Shown: positions 1-8,500 of the stretch, piece by piece
Position numbering within the stretch: the first letter of the stretch is position 1
How the letters are laid out: every line of letters begins with the position of its first letter
From: Pseudomonas sp. ABC1
GTDB lineage: Bacteria > Pseudomonadota > Gammaproteobacteria > Pseudomonadales > Pseudomonadaceae
Reading direction: 5' to 3'
Assembly (NCBI RefSeq): GCF_013395055.1
Contig: NZ_CP058349.1
Coordinates: 2,168,001 to 2,232,000 of the forward strand
Length of the DNA stretch: 64,000 nt
The notes under the pieces: model-generated
The model's input: the letters and a program-made list of their open reading frames with translations, nothing else
The model's database searches: none
Told to the model about the DNA's origin: nothing
Position numbers and translations under genes: made by a program

Positions 1-338
1 ACGCACTGCTCGCCGGCGCGGGCGTGGTGCAGGCCGAGGGCTTCGCTGCCGCTGAACAGTGCCGTGTTGCCCTGGCTGTCGAGCACCGCCACCTGGCGGT
101 ACTGGCTCCAGCCATTACGCGCCAGGGCGTTGTCCAGTGCTTCGGCGGGTGTCTGGCCGGCGGCGAGCAGGTCGAGGGTCTGCGGGCCGAGCGCCGGCAG
201 CGTGACGTTCTGCGTGGACACCGCACCCACGCCGGCGCGCAACCAAGGGCAGCGGGCGCCCACGGCGATGCTCGACGAGCTGATGGCGATGCCCAGTTGC
301 CCGGTTTCGGCGCAACGGCCGACGATGGAAAAGGTCAT
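1..338 (-). CDS. DUF1028 family protein (3' end outside window)
   Basis: The first ~112 residues are present and the C-terminus lies beyond the window edge. The N-terminus MTFSIVGRCAETGQLGIAIS, followed by SSSIAVGARCPW and GVGAVSTQN, is the conserved opening of the DUF1028 family, which is predicted to have an Ntn-hydrolase-like fold and is not characterised biochemically to my knowledge. The ATG at 338 has an AAGGAAA ribosome site 6-7 nt upstream. It is the last gene of a minus-strand set (LysR, FMO, RidA, DUF1028), although an inverted repeat at 353-417 separates it from ridA. Its job is inferred only from company: metabolism of an amine or imine compound. Confidence 0.8.
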   Translation of the reverse strand, partial: MTFSIVGRCAETGQLGIAISSSSIAVGARCPWLRAGVGAVSTQNVTLPALGPQTLDLLAAGQTPAEALDNALARNGWSQYRQVAVLDSQGNTALFSGSEALGLHHARAGEQC

Positions 339-352
339 GGGCTTTCCTTCAA

Positions 353-417
353 GTAGGGTGCGCCATGCGCACCCGTGACAGATAAACCAGCGATGGGGTG
401 CGCATGGCGCACCCTAC
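353..417. repeat. GTAGGGTGCGC inverted repeat, copy 1
   Basis: Arms GTAGGGTGCGCCATGCGCA (from 353) and its complement ending CACCCTAC (at 417) enclose a loop of about 23 nt. The arms pair perfectly over 21 nt. It lies between ridA and the DUF1028 gene and is one of seven similar elements in the window (353, 3582, 23693, 29942, 48672, 54732, 63194). Confidence 0.9.
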
Positions 418-436
418 GAAAAGCACTCGACGCGTG

Positions 437-847
437 TCACTCGGGGATCACCGCGATCACGTCGATTTCCATCAGCCACTGCGGCTGTGCCAGGGCGCTG
501 ATCACCAGCCCGGTGGAAATCGGGAAGACGCCCTTCAGCCACTTGCCGACCTCCTGGTACACCGGCTCGCGGTAGCGCGGGTCGATGATGTAGGTGGTGG
601 TCTTGACGATATGGGACAGGTCCGAGCCCGCCTCCTCCAGCAGTTGCTTGACGTTCTTCATCGCCTGCTCGGCCTGGGCGCGCGGATCGCCGAGGCCGAC
701 TAGGTTGCCGTCGAAGTCGGTGCCTACCTGGCCGCGCACATAGACCGTGTTGCCGGCGCGCACGGCCTGGCAGAGGTCGTTGTCCAGGGTCTGGTTGGGG
801 TAGGTGACCTTGGTGTTGAACATGCGGATACGGGTATGGGTCGGCAT
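437..847 (-). CDS. RidA family protein lacking the catalytic Arg
   Basis: A 136-aa protein of the YjgF/YER057c/UK114 (Rid) family, whose archetype hydrolyses reactive enamine/imine intermediates. The family core is visible (NTVYVRGQVGTD, ALAQPQWLMEIDVIAVI). Classical RidA has an arginine in the PARS motif that binds the carboxylate of the imine; here the equivalent stretch is F-P-I-S-T (residues 108-112) and the Arg is missing, so it belongs to a divergent Rid subgroup and deaminase activity cannot be assumed. Its ATG overlaps the TGA of the upstream flavoprotein gene (TGATG), so the two are probably translationally coupled. Confidence 0.88.
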   Translation of the reverse strand: MPTHTRIRMFNTKVTYPNQTLDNDLCQAVRAGNTVYVRGQVGTDFDGNLVGLGDPRAQAEQAMKNVKQLLEEAGSDLSHIVKTTTYIIDPRYREPVYQEVGKWLKGVFPISTGLVISALAQPQWLMEIDVIAVIPE

Positions 848-2184
848 CAGCGGGCTCCCTGGCGAGTGGCGTTCTGTGCGGGTGCTTCGGCCTCGCGCTG
901 CGTGGCGTCGAGGTAGTCGCCGTATTTGCGCTGCGTGGCGATGTGGTCGGCGATGTGCCTGGCGTCGTGCCAGACACCCCAGATAAAGGTGGACCCGCGC
1001 CGCGACAGCCACGGCAGGCCGAGGAAGTACACCCCCGGCTCGCTGGACACACCGCGCTGGTGGCTGGGCTTGCCGCAGGCATCCAGGGCGCTCTCGGGCA
1101 GCCAGCCGAAGTCCACGGCAAAGCCGGTGGCCCAGATGACAGTGGTGACGCCCGCCTCGGCCAGGTCGAGGTCGAGGATCGGCTGGCGGACGCACTCCGG
1201 CTCGGGGAAGGTCCGGCGCGCTTCGGGCTCTTCCGGCAGGTCGAGGCCGTTGCGGGCGATGTAGGCATCGGCGGCGTCCAGCAGCGAGCGGTAGTTCTCG
1301 TCGCCCGCCGCCAGGTTGTCGGCCAGGTCCGGCTGGAAGCTCGCCACGCCATCGGCGAAGGCCTTGGTCAGGCCGACCAGAGTGATGCCCTGCTGCGCCA
1401 GTTCGCGGAAGTCGATGGTGTTGCCGCCCCGGGCGCCGCTGACGGCGATAGTGACGTGCTCCTTGCCCGGCTGCACGGTTTCCATGTCCCACAGCCCGAG
1501 CACACCCAGCCACCAGACGAAATCGCGGTTGCGGTAGCTGCGCGGCGGACGGTCGTGGGGGCCGACCGACAGGTAGACCTTGCGCCCGGCGCGGTTCAGC
1601 TCATCGGCGATCTGCACCCCCGAGGAGCCGGCGCCCACCACCAGCACGGCGCCTTCGGGCAACTGCTGCGGGTTGCGGTATTCCACCGAGTGCAGCTGAG
1701 TCAGGCGCGCATCCGCCGGGGCGATGGCCGGGATCAGCGGGCGCTGGAACGGGCCGGTGGCCGCCACCACGCGCCGGGCTTCGATCACGCCGTCGGAGGT
1801 TTCCACGCGAAAGCCGGGGCGCCCGACATTGCGCTCGACCTTGAGCACTTCGACGCCGGTGCGGATCGGCGCGTTGAATTGCCTGGCATAGGCTTCGAAG
1901 TAGTCGGCGATGCGCTCCTTCGAGGCGAAGGCGTCGGGGTCGAGGTCATCGAATTCCAGGCCGGGGAAGCGGTCGTGCCAGGCCGGGCCGTTGGCCACCA
2001 GCGAATCCCAGCGCTCGCTGCGCCAGCGCTCGGCAATGCGCTTGCGCTCCAGCACCAGGTGCGGCACGCCGAGTTTGCTCAGGTGTTCGCTCATGGCCAC
2101 GCCGGCCTGACCGGCGCCGACGACGAGGGTGTCTGTTTCGGTGATGCCTGCGGTCCTGGCCGCGTGCTGCTTGAGATCGTTCAT
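847..2184 (-). CDS. FMO-like NAD(P)/FAD-dependent oxidoreductase
   Basis: A 445-aa flavoprotein with two dinucleotide-binding motifs: GAGQAG near residues 23-28 for FAD and GAGSSG near 184-189 for NAD(P)H. Between them are an ATGPFQRP segment and an HSVEYRNP segment resembling the FMO/BVMO region; later an IWATGF segment is typical of flavin-dependent monooxygenases of the CzcO/YUCCA type. Expected role: oxygenation of an amine, thioether or ketone in the cytoplasm. I start at MNDLKQHAAR (2184) because the further upstream part looks non-coding. The downstream partner ridA overlaps by one base; a LysR gene lies upstream on the same strand. Substrate unknown. Confidence 0.85.
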   Translation of the reverse strand: MNDLKQHAARTAGITETDTLVVGAGQAGVAMSEHLSKLGVPHLVLERKRIAERWRSERWDSLVANGPAWHDRFPGLEFDDLDPDAFASKERIADYFEAYARQFNAPIRTGVEVLKVERNVGRPGFRVETSDGVIEARRVVAATGPFQRPLIPAIAPADARLTQLHSVEYRNPQQLPEGAVLVVGAGSSGVQIADELNRAGRKVYLSVGPHDRPPRSYRNRDFVWWLGVLGLWDMETVQPGKEHVTIAVSGARGGNTIDFRELAQQGITLVGLTKAFADGVASFQPDLADNLAAGDENYRSLLDAADAYIARNGLDLPEEPEARRTFPEPECVRQPILDLDLAEAGVTTVIWATGFAVDFGWLPESALDACGKPSHQRGVSSEPGVYFLGLPWLSRRGSTFIWGVWHDARHIADHIATQRKYGDYLDATQREAEAPAQNATRQGAR

Positions 2185-2325
2185 GGCGTGCCTGCTCGAA
2201 TGATGATGCGTGGCCGCCCTGCTCGATTCGAGACTGCCGGGCGGTGTTGGCCGCATTCTGGGCAGAGCCCGGCATTCGCGAAATTATGTTTTTTGTCGTC
2301 GCTGGCAAGGGAAAAGGTGGCTTGG

Positions 2326-2380
2326 GCAAGCGGCAAGCGGCAAGCGGCAAGCGGCAAGCGGCAAGCGGCAAGCGGCAAGC
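2326..2380. repeat. Heptanucleotide tandem repeat (GCAAGCG)x7
   Basis: Seven perfect consecutive copies of GCAAGCG, plus a partial eighth, lie in the 241-bp gap between the FMO gene start (2184) and the end of the lysR gene (2426). The unit length is not a multiple of three, but the tract is intergenic, so copy-number change would alter promoter spacing and not a reading frame. Confidence 0.95.
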
Positions 2381-2425
2381 AAAGCGTTGCGCGGAGCCGC
2401 GAAGGTTGCACGCGGCTTGGGGCGG

Positions 2426-3331
2426 CTACTCCGGCGCCAGGCACTCCTTGCAGTAGTCGACGAACAACTGCGCCGGACGTGTCAGCTGCGCCCGTTGCAA
2501 CCAGGCCGCGACCAGGCCGGAGCCGGTGACCGCGTCGCTGATCGGCACACAGACCACCTGCTTGCCGTCATAGGTGGTCTGCGCATGCGGGCGGGTCACC
2601 AGCACCGAGAAGCCGAACCCCTGGCCGACCATGCCGCGCACCATCTCGATGGACGGCGAGCTGAAGACGATGTTCGGGCTGAGCCCCAGTTCCTCGAAGA
2701 TGCTGACGAAGTAGGTGCGACTCGGCAGCACCCCGAGCAGGATCATCGGCTCCAGCACCAGCTCGCGCAGCGACACCTGCGCCTGCCGGGCGAAGCGGTG
2801 GCCAGCGGGCAGCAGCGCGTAGGGTCGTTGCGCGGGCATCAGCGGCTCACTGGCGATGCTGGCGTCGAGGTCGTGCTTGTAGAGGATCGCCAGGTCGAAG
2901 CGCCCGGTAGTCAGCCCCTGCACCAGCTCCTGCTGCTCGCCATCCTGCAGGCGTATCTCCACCCCCGGGTAGCGTTCGTGGAAACCGGCGATCAGCCGTG
3001 GCAGGTAGAGCGGCGCCACCGTTTCGAAGCAGCCGATGTCGATCTGCCCGGCCACCACGTCGTTGTCCGCCAGGGCGTTCTGCTCGAACTCGTGGGCAAA
3101 ACGCAGCAACTCCCGCGCCTTGCGGTAGAAACGCGCCCCACCGGGGGTCAGCGAGACCCCCTGGGCGTGGTGGCGGATGAACAGTTGCACGCCGAAACTT
3201 TCCTCCAGCCCCTTCACGGCGGTGGAGATGGACGGCTGGGCGATGTACAGCTTGCGCGATGCCTCGGCAACGCTGCCGCACTCGACGGTGGTGACGAAAT
3301 ACTTGAGCTGACGCAGGGTGTAAGCGGCCAC
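2426..3331 (-). CDS. LysR family transcriptional regulator
   Basis: 301 aa. The N-terminal winged helix-turn-helix covers residues ~4-62 (LRQLKYFVTTVECGSVAEAS, then AQPSISTAVKGLEESFGVQL) and the LysR substrate-binding domain runs from ~90 to the end, including the typical SPSIEMVRGMVGQGFGFSVL segment. It sits upstream of, and on the same strand as, the FMO-ridA genes and may control them. A pair of short inverted and direct repeats upstream (3540-3567) could be its binding site. The inducer is not predictable from sequence. Confidence 0.93.
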   Translation of the reverse strand: MAAYTLRQLKYFVTTVECGSVAEASRKLYIAQPSISTAVKGLEESFGVQLFIRHHAQGVSLTPGGARFYRKARELLRFAHEFEQNALADNDVVAGQIDIGCFETVAPLYLPRLIAGFHERYPGVEIRLQDGEQQELVQGLTTGRFDLAILYKHDLDASIASEPLMPAQRPYALLPAGHRFARQAQVSLRELVLEPMILLGVLPSRTYFVSIFEELGLSPNIVFSSPSIEMVRGMVGQGFGFSVLVTRPHAQTTYDGKQVVCVPISDAVTGSGLVAAWLQRAQLTRPAQLFVDYCKECLAPE

Positions 3332-3539
3332 GGGCTACCTCGGGCGATCGTTCCGGCGCTGGCCATGCCCCTGTGCCTGGGGCGGCGAGCGCACATTGCG
3401 TGCGGCGGCGCGACCGGTCCTGGGCGCCACCTTGCAGTGACGACCGCTTGCAAGACCCGTACACGACCCGCTGACAACGGTCCGAATTGGTGCCTGGCGG
3501 TGGGTATCGAAGCCCTATATGCGTGCATCGATATCCGCA

Positions 3540-3567
3540 CGATAGCGTCTCATTCGCAGACGATAGC
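3540..3567. promoter_or_regulatory. Candidate LysR-type operator upstream of lysR
   Basis: CGATAGC occurs at 3540-3546 and again at 3561-3567, 21 bp apart (two helical turns), and CGTCT (3546-3550) pairs with AGACG (3558-3562) across 7 nt. The position ~210 bp upstream of the lysR start is rather far for autoregulation, so this is a weak call. Confidence 0.3.
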
Positions 3568-3581
3568 AACGATAAAGCCAT

Positions 3582-3647
3582 GTAGGGTGCGCCATGCGCA
3601 CCAGGCAGCAAACAGGCGGCAAAAACGGTGCGCGCGGCGCACCCTAC
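3582..3647. repeat. GTAGGGTGCGC inverted repeat, copy 2
   Basis: Arms GTAGGGTGCGCCATGCGCA and GGTGCGCGCGGCGCACCCTA face each other across ~25 nt (3582 to 3647). Same family as the copy at 353-417; the inner part of the right arm has diverged (GCGC in place of CATG). Confidence 0.9.
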
Positions 3648-3775
3648 GCGATGGGAGGGTTTGGACAGGATCGATCAGTGTGGGAGTTTGAATGCCTTGG
3701 TCGCCATGATGCCCCTCGATGGTGCACGGCAAGGCGCCATGCGTCGGTGCCTGGTGCACCGACGGGGCGTGCCAA

Positions 3776-3808
3776 CAGCCAGGGCCCGAGCATTCCGGGC
3801 CTTGGCTG
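3776..3808 (-). terminator. Hairpin after the parvulin gene
   Basis: CAGCCAGGGCCCG (3776-3788) pairs with CGGGCCTTGGCTG (3796-3808), a 13-bp stem with one wobble and a 7-nt loop, starting 9 bp past the parvulin stop codon. There is no clear U-tract, so it may be only a transcript-end stabiliser. Confidence 0.4.
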
Positions 3809-3816
3809 GGGCTGCA

Positions 3817-4758
3817 TCACTGCGGCGTTTCGAGGAGCTTGCTGAGGGCCGCGCCGTCGATGCTCAGCGTGGCGTTGTTGAGCATGCCATCGACATAGGC
3901 CTTGGCCGCCTGCTCCTGACGTTGCGTCCGGAGTATCTGCCGCAGTTGCTCACGCACTTCGTAGAAGCTGGCCTCGCGCGCGGCCTGGGTTTCGGTCAGC
4001 TTGACGATATGGAACCCCAGGGGGCTTTGCAGGGGCGCACTCACTTCCCCGACCTTGAGCTTGGGCACTGCGCCGCGAACTTCCGGCAGCAGTTGGGCCA
4101 AGGGCTGCAGGCCGATATCGCCACCCTGTGCGGCGCTGCCCGAGTCCTGCGAATAGGTGCGCGCCAGTTCGGCGAAGTCCGCCCCGGCCGCTTGTGCACG
4201 CTTGCTCAGGGCCTGGGCCTGCTTGCGTACGCTCTCTTCCGACTCCTTGTCCGGGACGGCCAGGAAGATCTGGCTCAGGCGATAGCCCGCCGGTATCTGC
4301 AACGCGGCCTTCTGGCTGTCATAGGCCTGTTGCAGATCATCCTCGCTCGGGTAGTCGTCCGGCACCTGGGAGACATTGTTCAGGTAGCTGCGCAGCACGA
4401 TCTGCTCGACGGCCGCCTGGGTCTGCGCCTGCACCTCGGGGCGCTGTGACCAGCCTTCGGTCACGGCCTGCTGGTACAGGGCCTTCTCCGCCAGGCGGGC
4501 GCGGATCCAGGTTTCCAGCGTCGGCCGGTTGGCACGCAGTTGCTGACGCACCTGCTCCGGCAACTGCGCAAAGAGCACCTCCAGTTCGTGGGTGCTGATC
4601 TGCTGGTCGCCCAGGCGGGCCAGGGACGGGGTGTCGTCCTTCACCGCAGGCAGGGTGGCCGCTACCGCCGACACCGGTTCGTGACGCTGGGTCAGGGAAA
4701 CGGCGGCGGCCAGTACGGCCAGGGCGCCAACGCCAAGCCAGAGTGTCTTGCCCTTCAC
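3817..4758 (-). CDS. Parvulin-type peptidylprolyl isomerase, SurA/PrsA-like
   Basis: 313 aa. A membrane-anchoring or signal segment (WLGVGALAVLAAAVSL, residues ~7-22) is followed by a SurA-like helical domain (~45-150) and a parvulin domain (~155-260) recognised by YRLSQIFLAV, DFAELARTYSQD, GGDIG and SPLGFHIVKLTE. Such proteins act in the periplasm as isomerase/chaperones for outer-membrane and secreted proteins. Its start overlaps the YbjN gene stop by 4 bp (ATGA), and both are divergent from the giant autotransporter gene. I infer, but cannot show, that it helps keep that passenger translocation-competent. No recognised gene name. Confidence 0.88.
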   Translation of the reverse strand: MKGKTLWLGVGALAVLAAAVSLTQRHEPVSAVAATLPAVKDDTPSLARLGDQQISTHELEVLFAQLPEQVRQQLRANRPTLETWIRARLAEKALYQQAVTEGWSQRPEVQAQTQAAVEQIVLRSYLNNVSQVPDDYPSEDDLQQAYDSQKAALQIPAGYRLSQIFLAVPDKESEESVRKQAQALSKRAQAAGADFAELARTYSQDSGSAAQGGDIGLQPLAQLLPEVRGAVPKLKVGEVSAPLQSPLGFHIVKLTETQAAREASFYEVREQLRQILRTQRQEQAAKAYVDGMLNNATLSIDGAALSKLLETPQ

Positions 4759-5228
4759 GCGTCACTTCCTGGCTGGCCCTGGGCCGGCGTGGTCGCTGCG
4801 GAAAGGTTGTCGCGGCCATAGTCGCGCAGATAGACGATGAACTCCTGCAGCAGACGGTCCCACAGCAGCAGGCTGCCGGCCAGGTAGCGGGCGCCGACGC
4901 CTTCGGCCACGACCACGTCCTTCTCCAGCACGAGGAAGCCGCCCTGCACCGAGAGCCGGGAGAAACGCCGCGAAGCGTTCCACTGGTTGACCAGGTTCTC
5001 CGGCAGTTCGCCCTGGATATGCAGCGCGCAACTGAAGGTGAAGTCGAGGTACTGCCCCTCGGTGGCGGCCGGGTTGCCGAAACGCAGGGTATAGCCCACA
5101 CCCTGGCTGGCGCTGAGCAGTTGTACCGAACCGCCCTGCTCGGCGCGGTTGACGCGGTAGCCGGACTCTTGCAAGAGGTTGGTCAGCGAGTCGGCGCTGA
5201 CGCTTTCGATCAGGGTAGGTGCGTTCAT
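4755..5228 (-). CDS. YbjN domain-containing protein
   Basis: 157 aa, no signal peptide. The pattern LTNLLQESGYRVNR, then YTLRFGNPA, then a strand-rich middle and a C-terminal segment RLSVQGGFLVLEKDVVV followed by LLLWDRLLQEFIVYLRDYG matches the YbjN family, whose fold resembles type III secretion chaperones. The ATG at 5228 has AAGGA ~6 nt upstream. It is the first gene of a two-gene unit with the parvulin gene and lies back to back with the autotransporter gene. A cytoplasmic chaperone-like role for the giant precursor is a reasonable guess, not shown. Confidence 0.75.
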   Translation of the reverse strand: MNAPTLIESVSADSLTNLLQESGYRVNRAEQGGSVQLLSASQGVGYTLRFGNPAATEGQYLDFTFSCALHIQGELPENLVNQWNASRRFSRLSVQGGFLVLEKDVVVAEGVGARYLAGSLLLWDRLLQEFIVYLRDYGRDNLSAATTPAQGQPGSDA

Positions 5229-5561
5229 CTGGGTCCTTGCTTGCAGTGTACAAAAGTGAAAGTGGGTGGCTGCTGCGCGGCAGTATGCACTGACCGCAGC
5301 AGACGCGGCATATCGCCGGTGAGCGGCCTTGAGGATACGCCGGCGAGGTCAACGGCAGGTGCCTATTTCAGACGATCTCGGCGGTTCAGTCGACCAGTCC
5401 AAATGGACTATGGAATGTGTACTGGCACTTTGCATACCCTGCACGCTGGAAGAAGCATTTGTGGCGGTAATCCACCCCGTAGCCGAGGCGCAATCGCCAC
5501 CACCGGCCAACGCTTCGCAAACACGACCTATCGCCGTAGCAGCCCGATCGAAGGAACAACC
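5229..5561. promoter_or_regulatory. Divergent promoter region, YbjN/parvulin versus giant autotransporter
   Basis: 333 bp between the two start codons. It contains a short palindrome AGTCC-AAAT-GGACT at 5396-5409 that could be an operator, and AAGGA at 5551-5555, which is the ribosome site for the ATG at 5562. I cannot place -35/-10 boxes with confidence. The frame that stays open through this region into the autotransporter lacks a start signal and crosses the YbjN gene in antisense, so it is not coding. Confidence 0.5.
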
Positions 5562-8500
5562 ATGCAAGCCAAACGCCGCACTAAAAATCTTGCCGTTCGT
5601 TTTGCTCCGTTGCCACTGGCGATCAGTCTCGCGGCTGCTGGCATGCTTGCCACTTTATGGGGGCAGGAGGCGCTGGCGACCTGTGATCCGTTTGCGAACG
5701 GCGGCACCTCCAACTGCAGTGGCGTGATCACTTCCGGTATCACCGCGATAGCCAGCAACCTCACAGTCAATGTGCTGGCGGGCGCGCAGGTCAGCCCGGG
5801 CCAGGGGCAGACCACGGCGGTCAACCTGACGGGCAACACCGTAAGCTTCACCAACGCCGGCACGGTCGACCCATCGCTTCTCGGCCGGGTTAGCCTGCCA
5901 ACCTCCGGCGTCACCATCGGCAACGCCAACAACAGCAGCGTCAATATCTCCAACAGCGGGATTCTCAGGGGGACGGGCGATACGCTCGCCGTGGGCCTGC
6001 CTCTGCAGGCACTAACCGGTATGGCGCTGGCCGTGCGCAATGGCGCCACCGGCAGCACCACCATCACCAACACCGGCACCATCGGGTCCACGGCGCTGCT
6101 CGGCCTGACCTTGCTTGCGCCGGATACCCCGGTCGTTGCCGTCTATGGCGGCTCCCGGGTCGACTTCACCAACGCCGCGGGTGCGACCATCACCGGGCGG
6201 GTCGCCTTCCAGGCCAACACCATTGGCAACATCTTCACCAACGCCGGCACGCTGACCGGCAGCCTGTCCATGGGCACCGGCGGTGGCAACAACACCTTCA
6301 ACGCCTATACCGGGTCTTCGGTGCAGGCGGGCGGTGGTGTTGGCACTAACTTGCTGGTCACCGGCCTGAGTATCGCCTTCGCCGCTGCCGGCCTGGTGGA
6401 TGGCGGCTCCGGAGGTGTCAACACGCTGAACCTGCTGGATACCCTCAGCGGTGGCGACGGTACCGTATCGAGTGCCAACTTCGTCAACTTCAGCAACCTG
6501 AACGTCAGCGGCGGCAACTGGACCGTCCAGGGGGCCCTTCTGACAGGAGCCACCAGCGTCGCGTTGAACGGCGGCACGGTGACCTTCGACGACAGCGCTG
6601 CCTTCGGCAGTGGTGCCATTACTGCCAACGGCGGCATCCTCGCCGGCGGCGCTGCCGGGTTGTCGCTGGCCAACAACATTACCCTCGGCGCCAGTGGCCT
6701 GACGGTTGACGCCGACACCACCAGTACGCTCAACCTCACTGGCCTGTTGACCGGCAGCGGCGCGCTGACCAAGACCGGCAGCAGCAACCTGACCCTGAGC
6801 AACGCCGCGAATAACTTCACCGGCGGCACCACCCTCGAGGGCGGTACCCTGACCCTGGACAGTGCTGCAGCACTGAGCAGCGGCACCCTCTCGGTGACCG
6901 GCGCATCCAGCCTGCAAACCAGTGCTGCGATGACCCTGAGCAATGCCATCAACCTGAGCGCGGCACTGAGCCTGGCCAACACCCATGCGCTGACTCTGTC
7001 CGGTAACATCACCGGCGCCGGCGCTCTGCACAAGACCGGCAGCGGCGACGTCACCCTCACTGGCACCAATAACTTCAGCGGCGGCGTCAACCTTTCCGCC
7101 GGCAAGCTGATCCTCGGCAGCGTCGGCGCGATCGGCAGCGGTACCCTAAGTGTGTCCGGCGGCGCCGCACTCGACACCGCCAGCGCGCAGATCCTCAACA
7201 ACAGCGTCAACCTGAGCAGCGGTGCGCTGACCCTGACCGGCAGCAACAACCTGACCCTGGGTGGCGTGATCAGTGGCACCGGCAACCTGGTCAAGGCCGG
7301 CAGCAACACCCTGACCTTGAGCGGCGCCAACACCTTCAGCGGGGGCGTCACCCTGCAGGGCGGCACCCTGGCTGTCGGCAGCAATACCGCACTGGGCACG
7401 GGCACCCTGACCGCCAACGTCGCCAACGCCACCCTAGACTCCACCGCCGCCGTCGCCCTGAACAACAACATCGCTCTCGGCACCCGCACCCTGACCCTGA
7501 CCGGCAACAATGCCACGACCCTGAGCGGCGCCATCAGCGGTACCACCGGCGGCCTGGTCAAGCAAGGCGCTGCCGACCTGACCCTGAGCGGTGGCAACAC
7601 CTTTCTCGGTGGCGTCAGCCTGCAGGCTGGCAAACTGATCCTCGGCAGCGACAACGCCCTCGGTGGCGTCAGCAGCGTATTGACTGCCGCCGCCGGTACC
7701 ACGCTGGACAGCGTTGGCGTGCGTACCCTCAACAATGCCGTGACCCTCGGCGGCAGCGTTACCGTCGCCGGCAGCAGCGATCTCACGCTCAGCGGGATCG
7801 TCAGCGGTGCCGCGGGTGCGCTGACCAAGAATGGCGCCGGCACTCTGACCCTTGGCGGCAACAACACCTTCCAGGGCGGCGTGGCCCTGAACAGCGGCAC
7901 CTTGCTGGTGGGCAACAATGGCGCCCTGGGTAGCGGAACCCTGACCACCGCCGCCGGTACCACCCTGGGCGCGACGGGTGTGGGCGTCACGCTTACCAAC
8001 CTGGTCAACCTCAACGGCGCCCTGACCCTCAACGGCCCCAACAACCTGAGCCTGAGCGGCATCGTCAGTGGCACCGGCAACCTGATCAAGAACGGCAGCA
8101 GCATCGTCCAGCTGGCCGCTGCCAACACCTTCCAGGGCAACACCATCCTCAACGCCGGTACCCTGTACCTCGGCAACGCCGGCGCCCTGGGGCAGGGCAG
8201 CCTGATTGCCAACACCGGCACGATCGACGCGCTCTCCGCCGTCGCCATCGCCAACGCCATTACCCTCAATGGCGCGATGAGGGTTGGCGGGTTGTCCAAC
8301 ATGACGCTGCAAGGCGTCATCGATGGCACCGGCAGCCTGGTCAAGGGCGGCGCGGCCAACCTGACCCTGAGCGGCGTGAACACCTACAGCGGTGGCACCA
8401 GCCTCAATGGCGGTACCCTGACCCTGGGCAATGCCGGCGCGATCGGTCCAGGCGACCTGACCGTCGGCGGGGGCGCCACCCTGGCCACCACTTCGGCAAT

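Larger units (their letters stand above)
3332..3816. other. Intergenic region between lysR and the parvulin gene
   Basis: About 485 bp with no convincing gene. It holds the phased CGATAGC repeats (3540-3567), the second GTAGGGTGCGC repeat (3582-3647) and a 13-bp-stem hairpin (3776-3808) just after the parvulin stop codon. Short open frames across it are shadows without ribosome sites or family similarity. Confidence 0.75.

Noticed and set aside
943..3691. Long plus-strand frames over the FMO and LysR genes (943-2529, 2210-3691)
   Set aside because: Shadows: the minus-strand genes carry clear cofactor and HTH motifs, the plus-strand products none.
4743..5561. Upstream extension of the autotransporter frame to 4743
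   Set aside because: It runs antisense through the YbjN gene, has no ribosome site and would place the signal peptide deep inside the protein.
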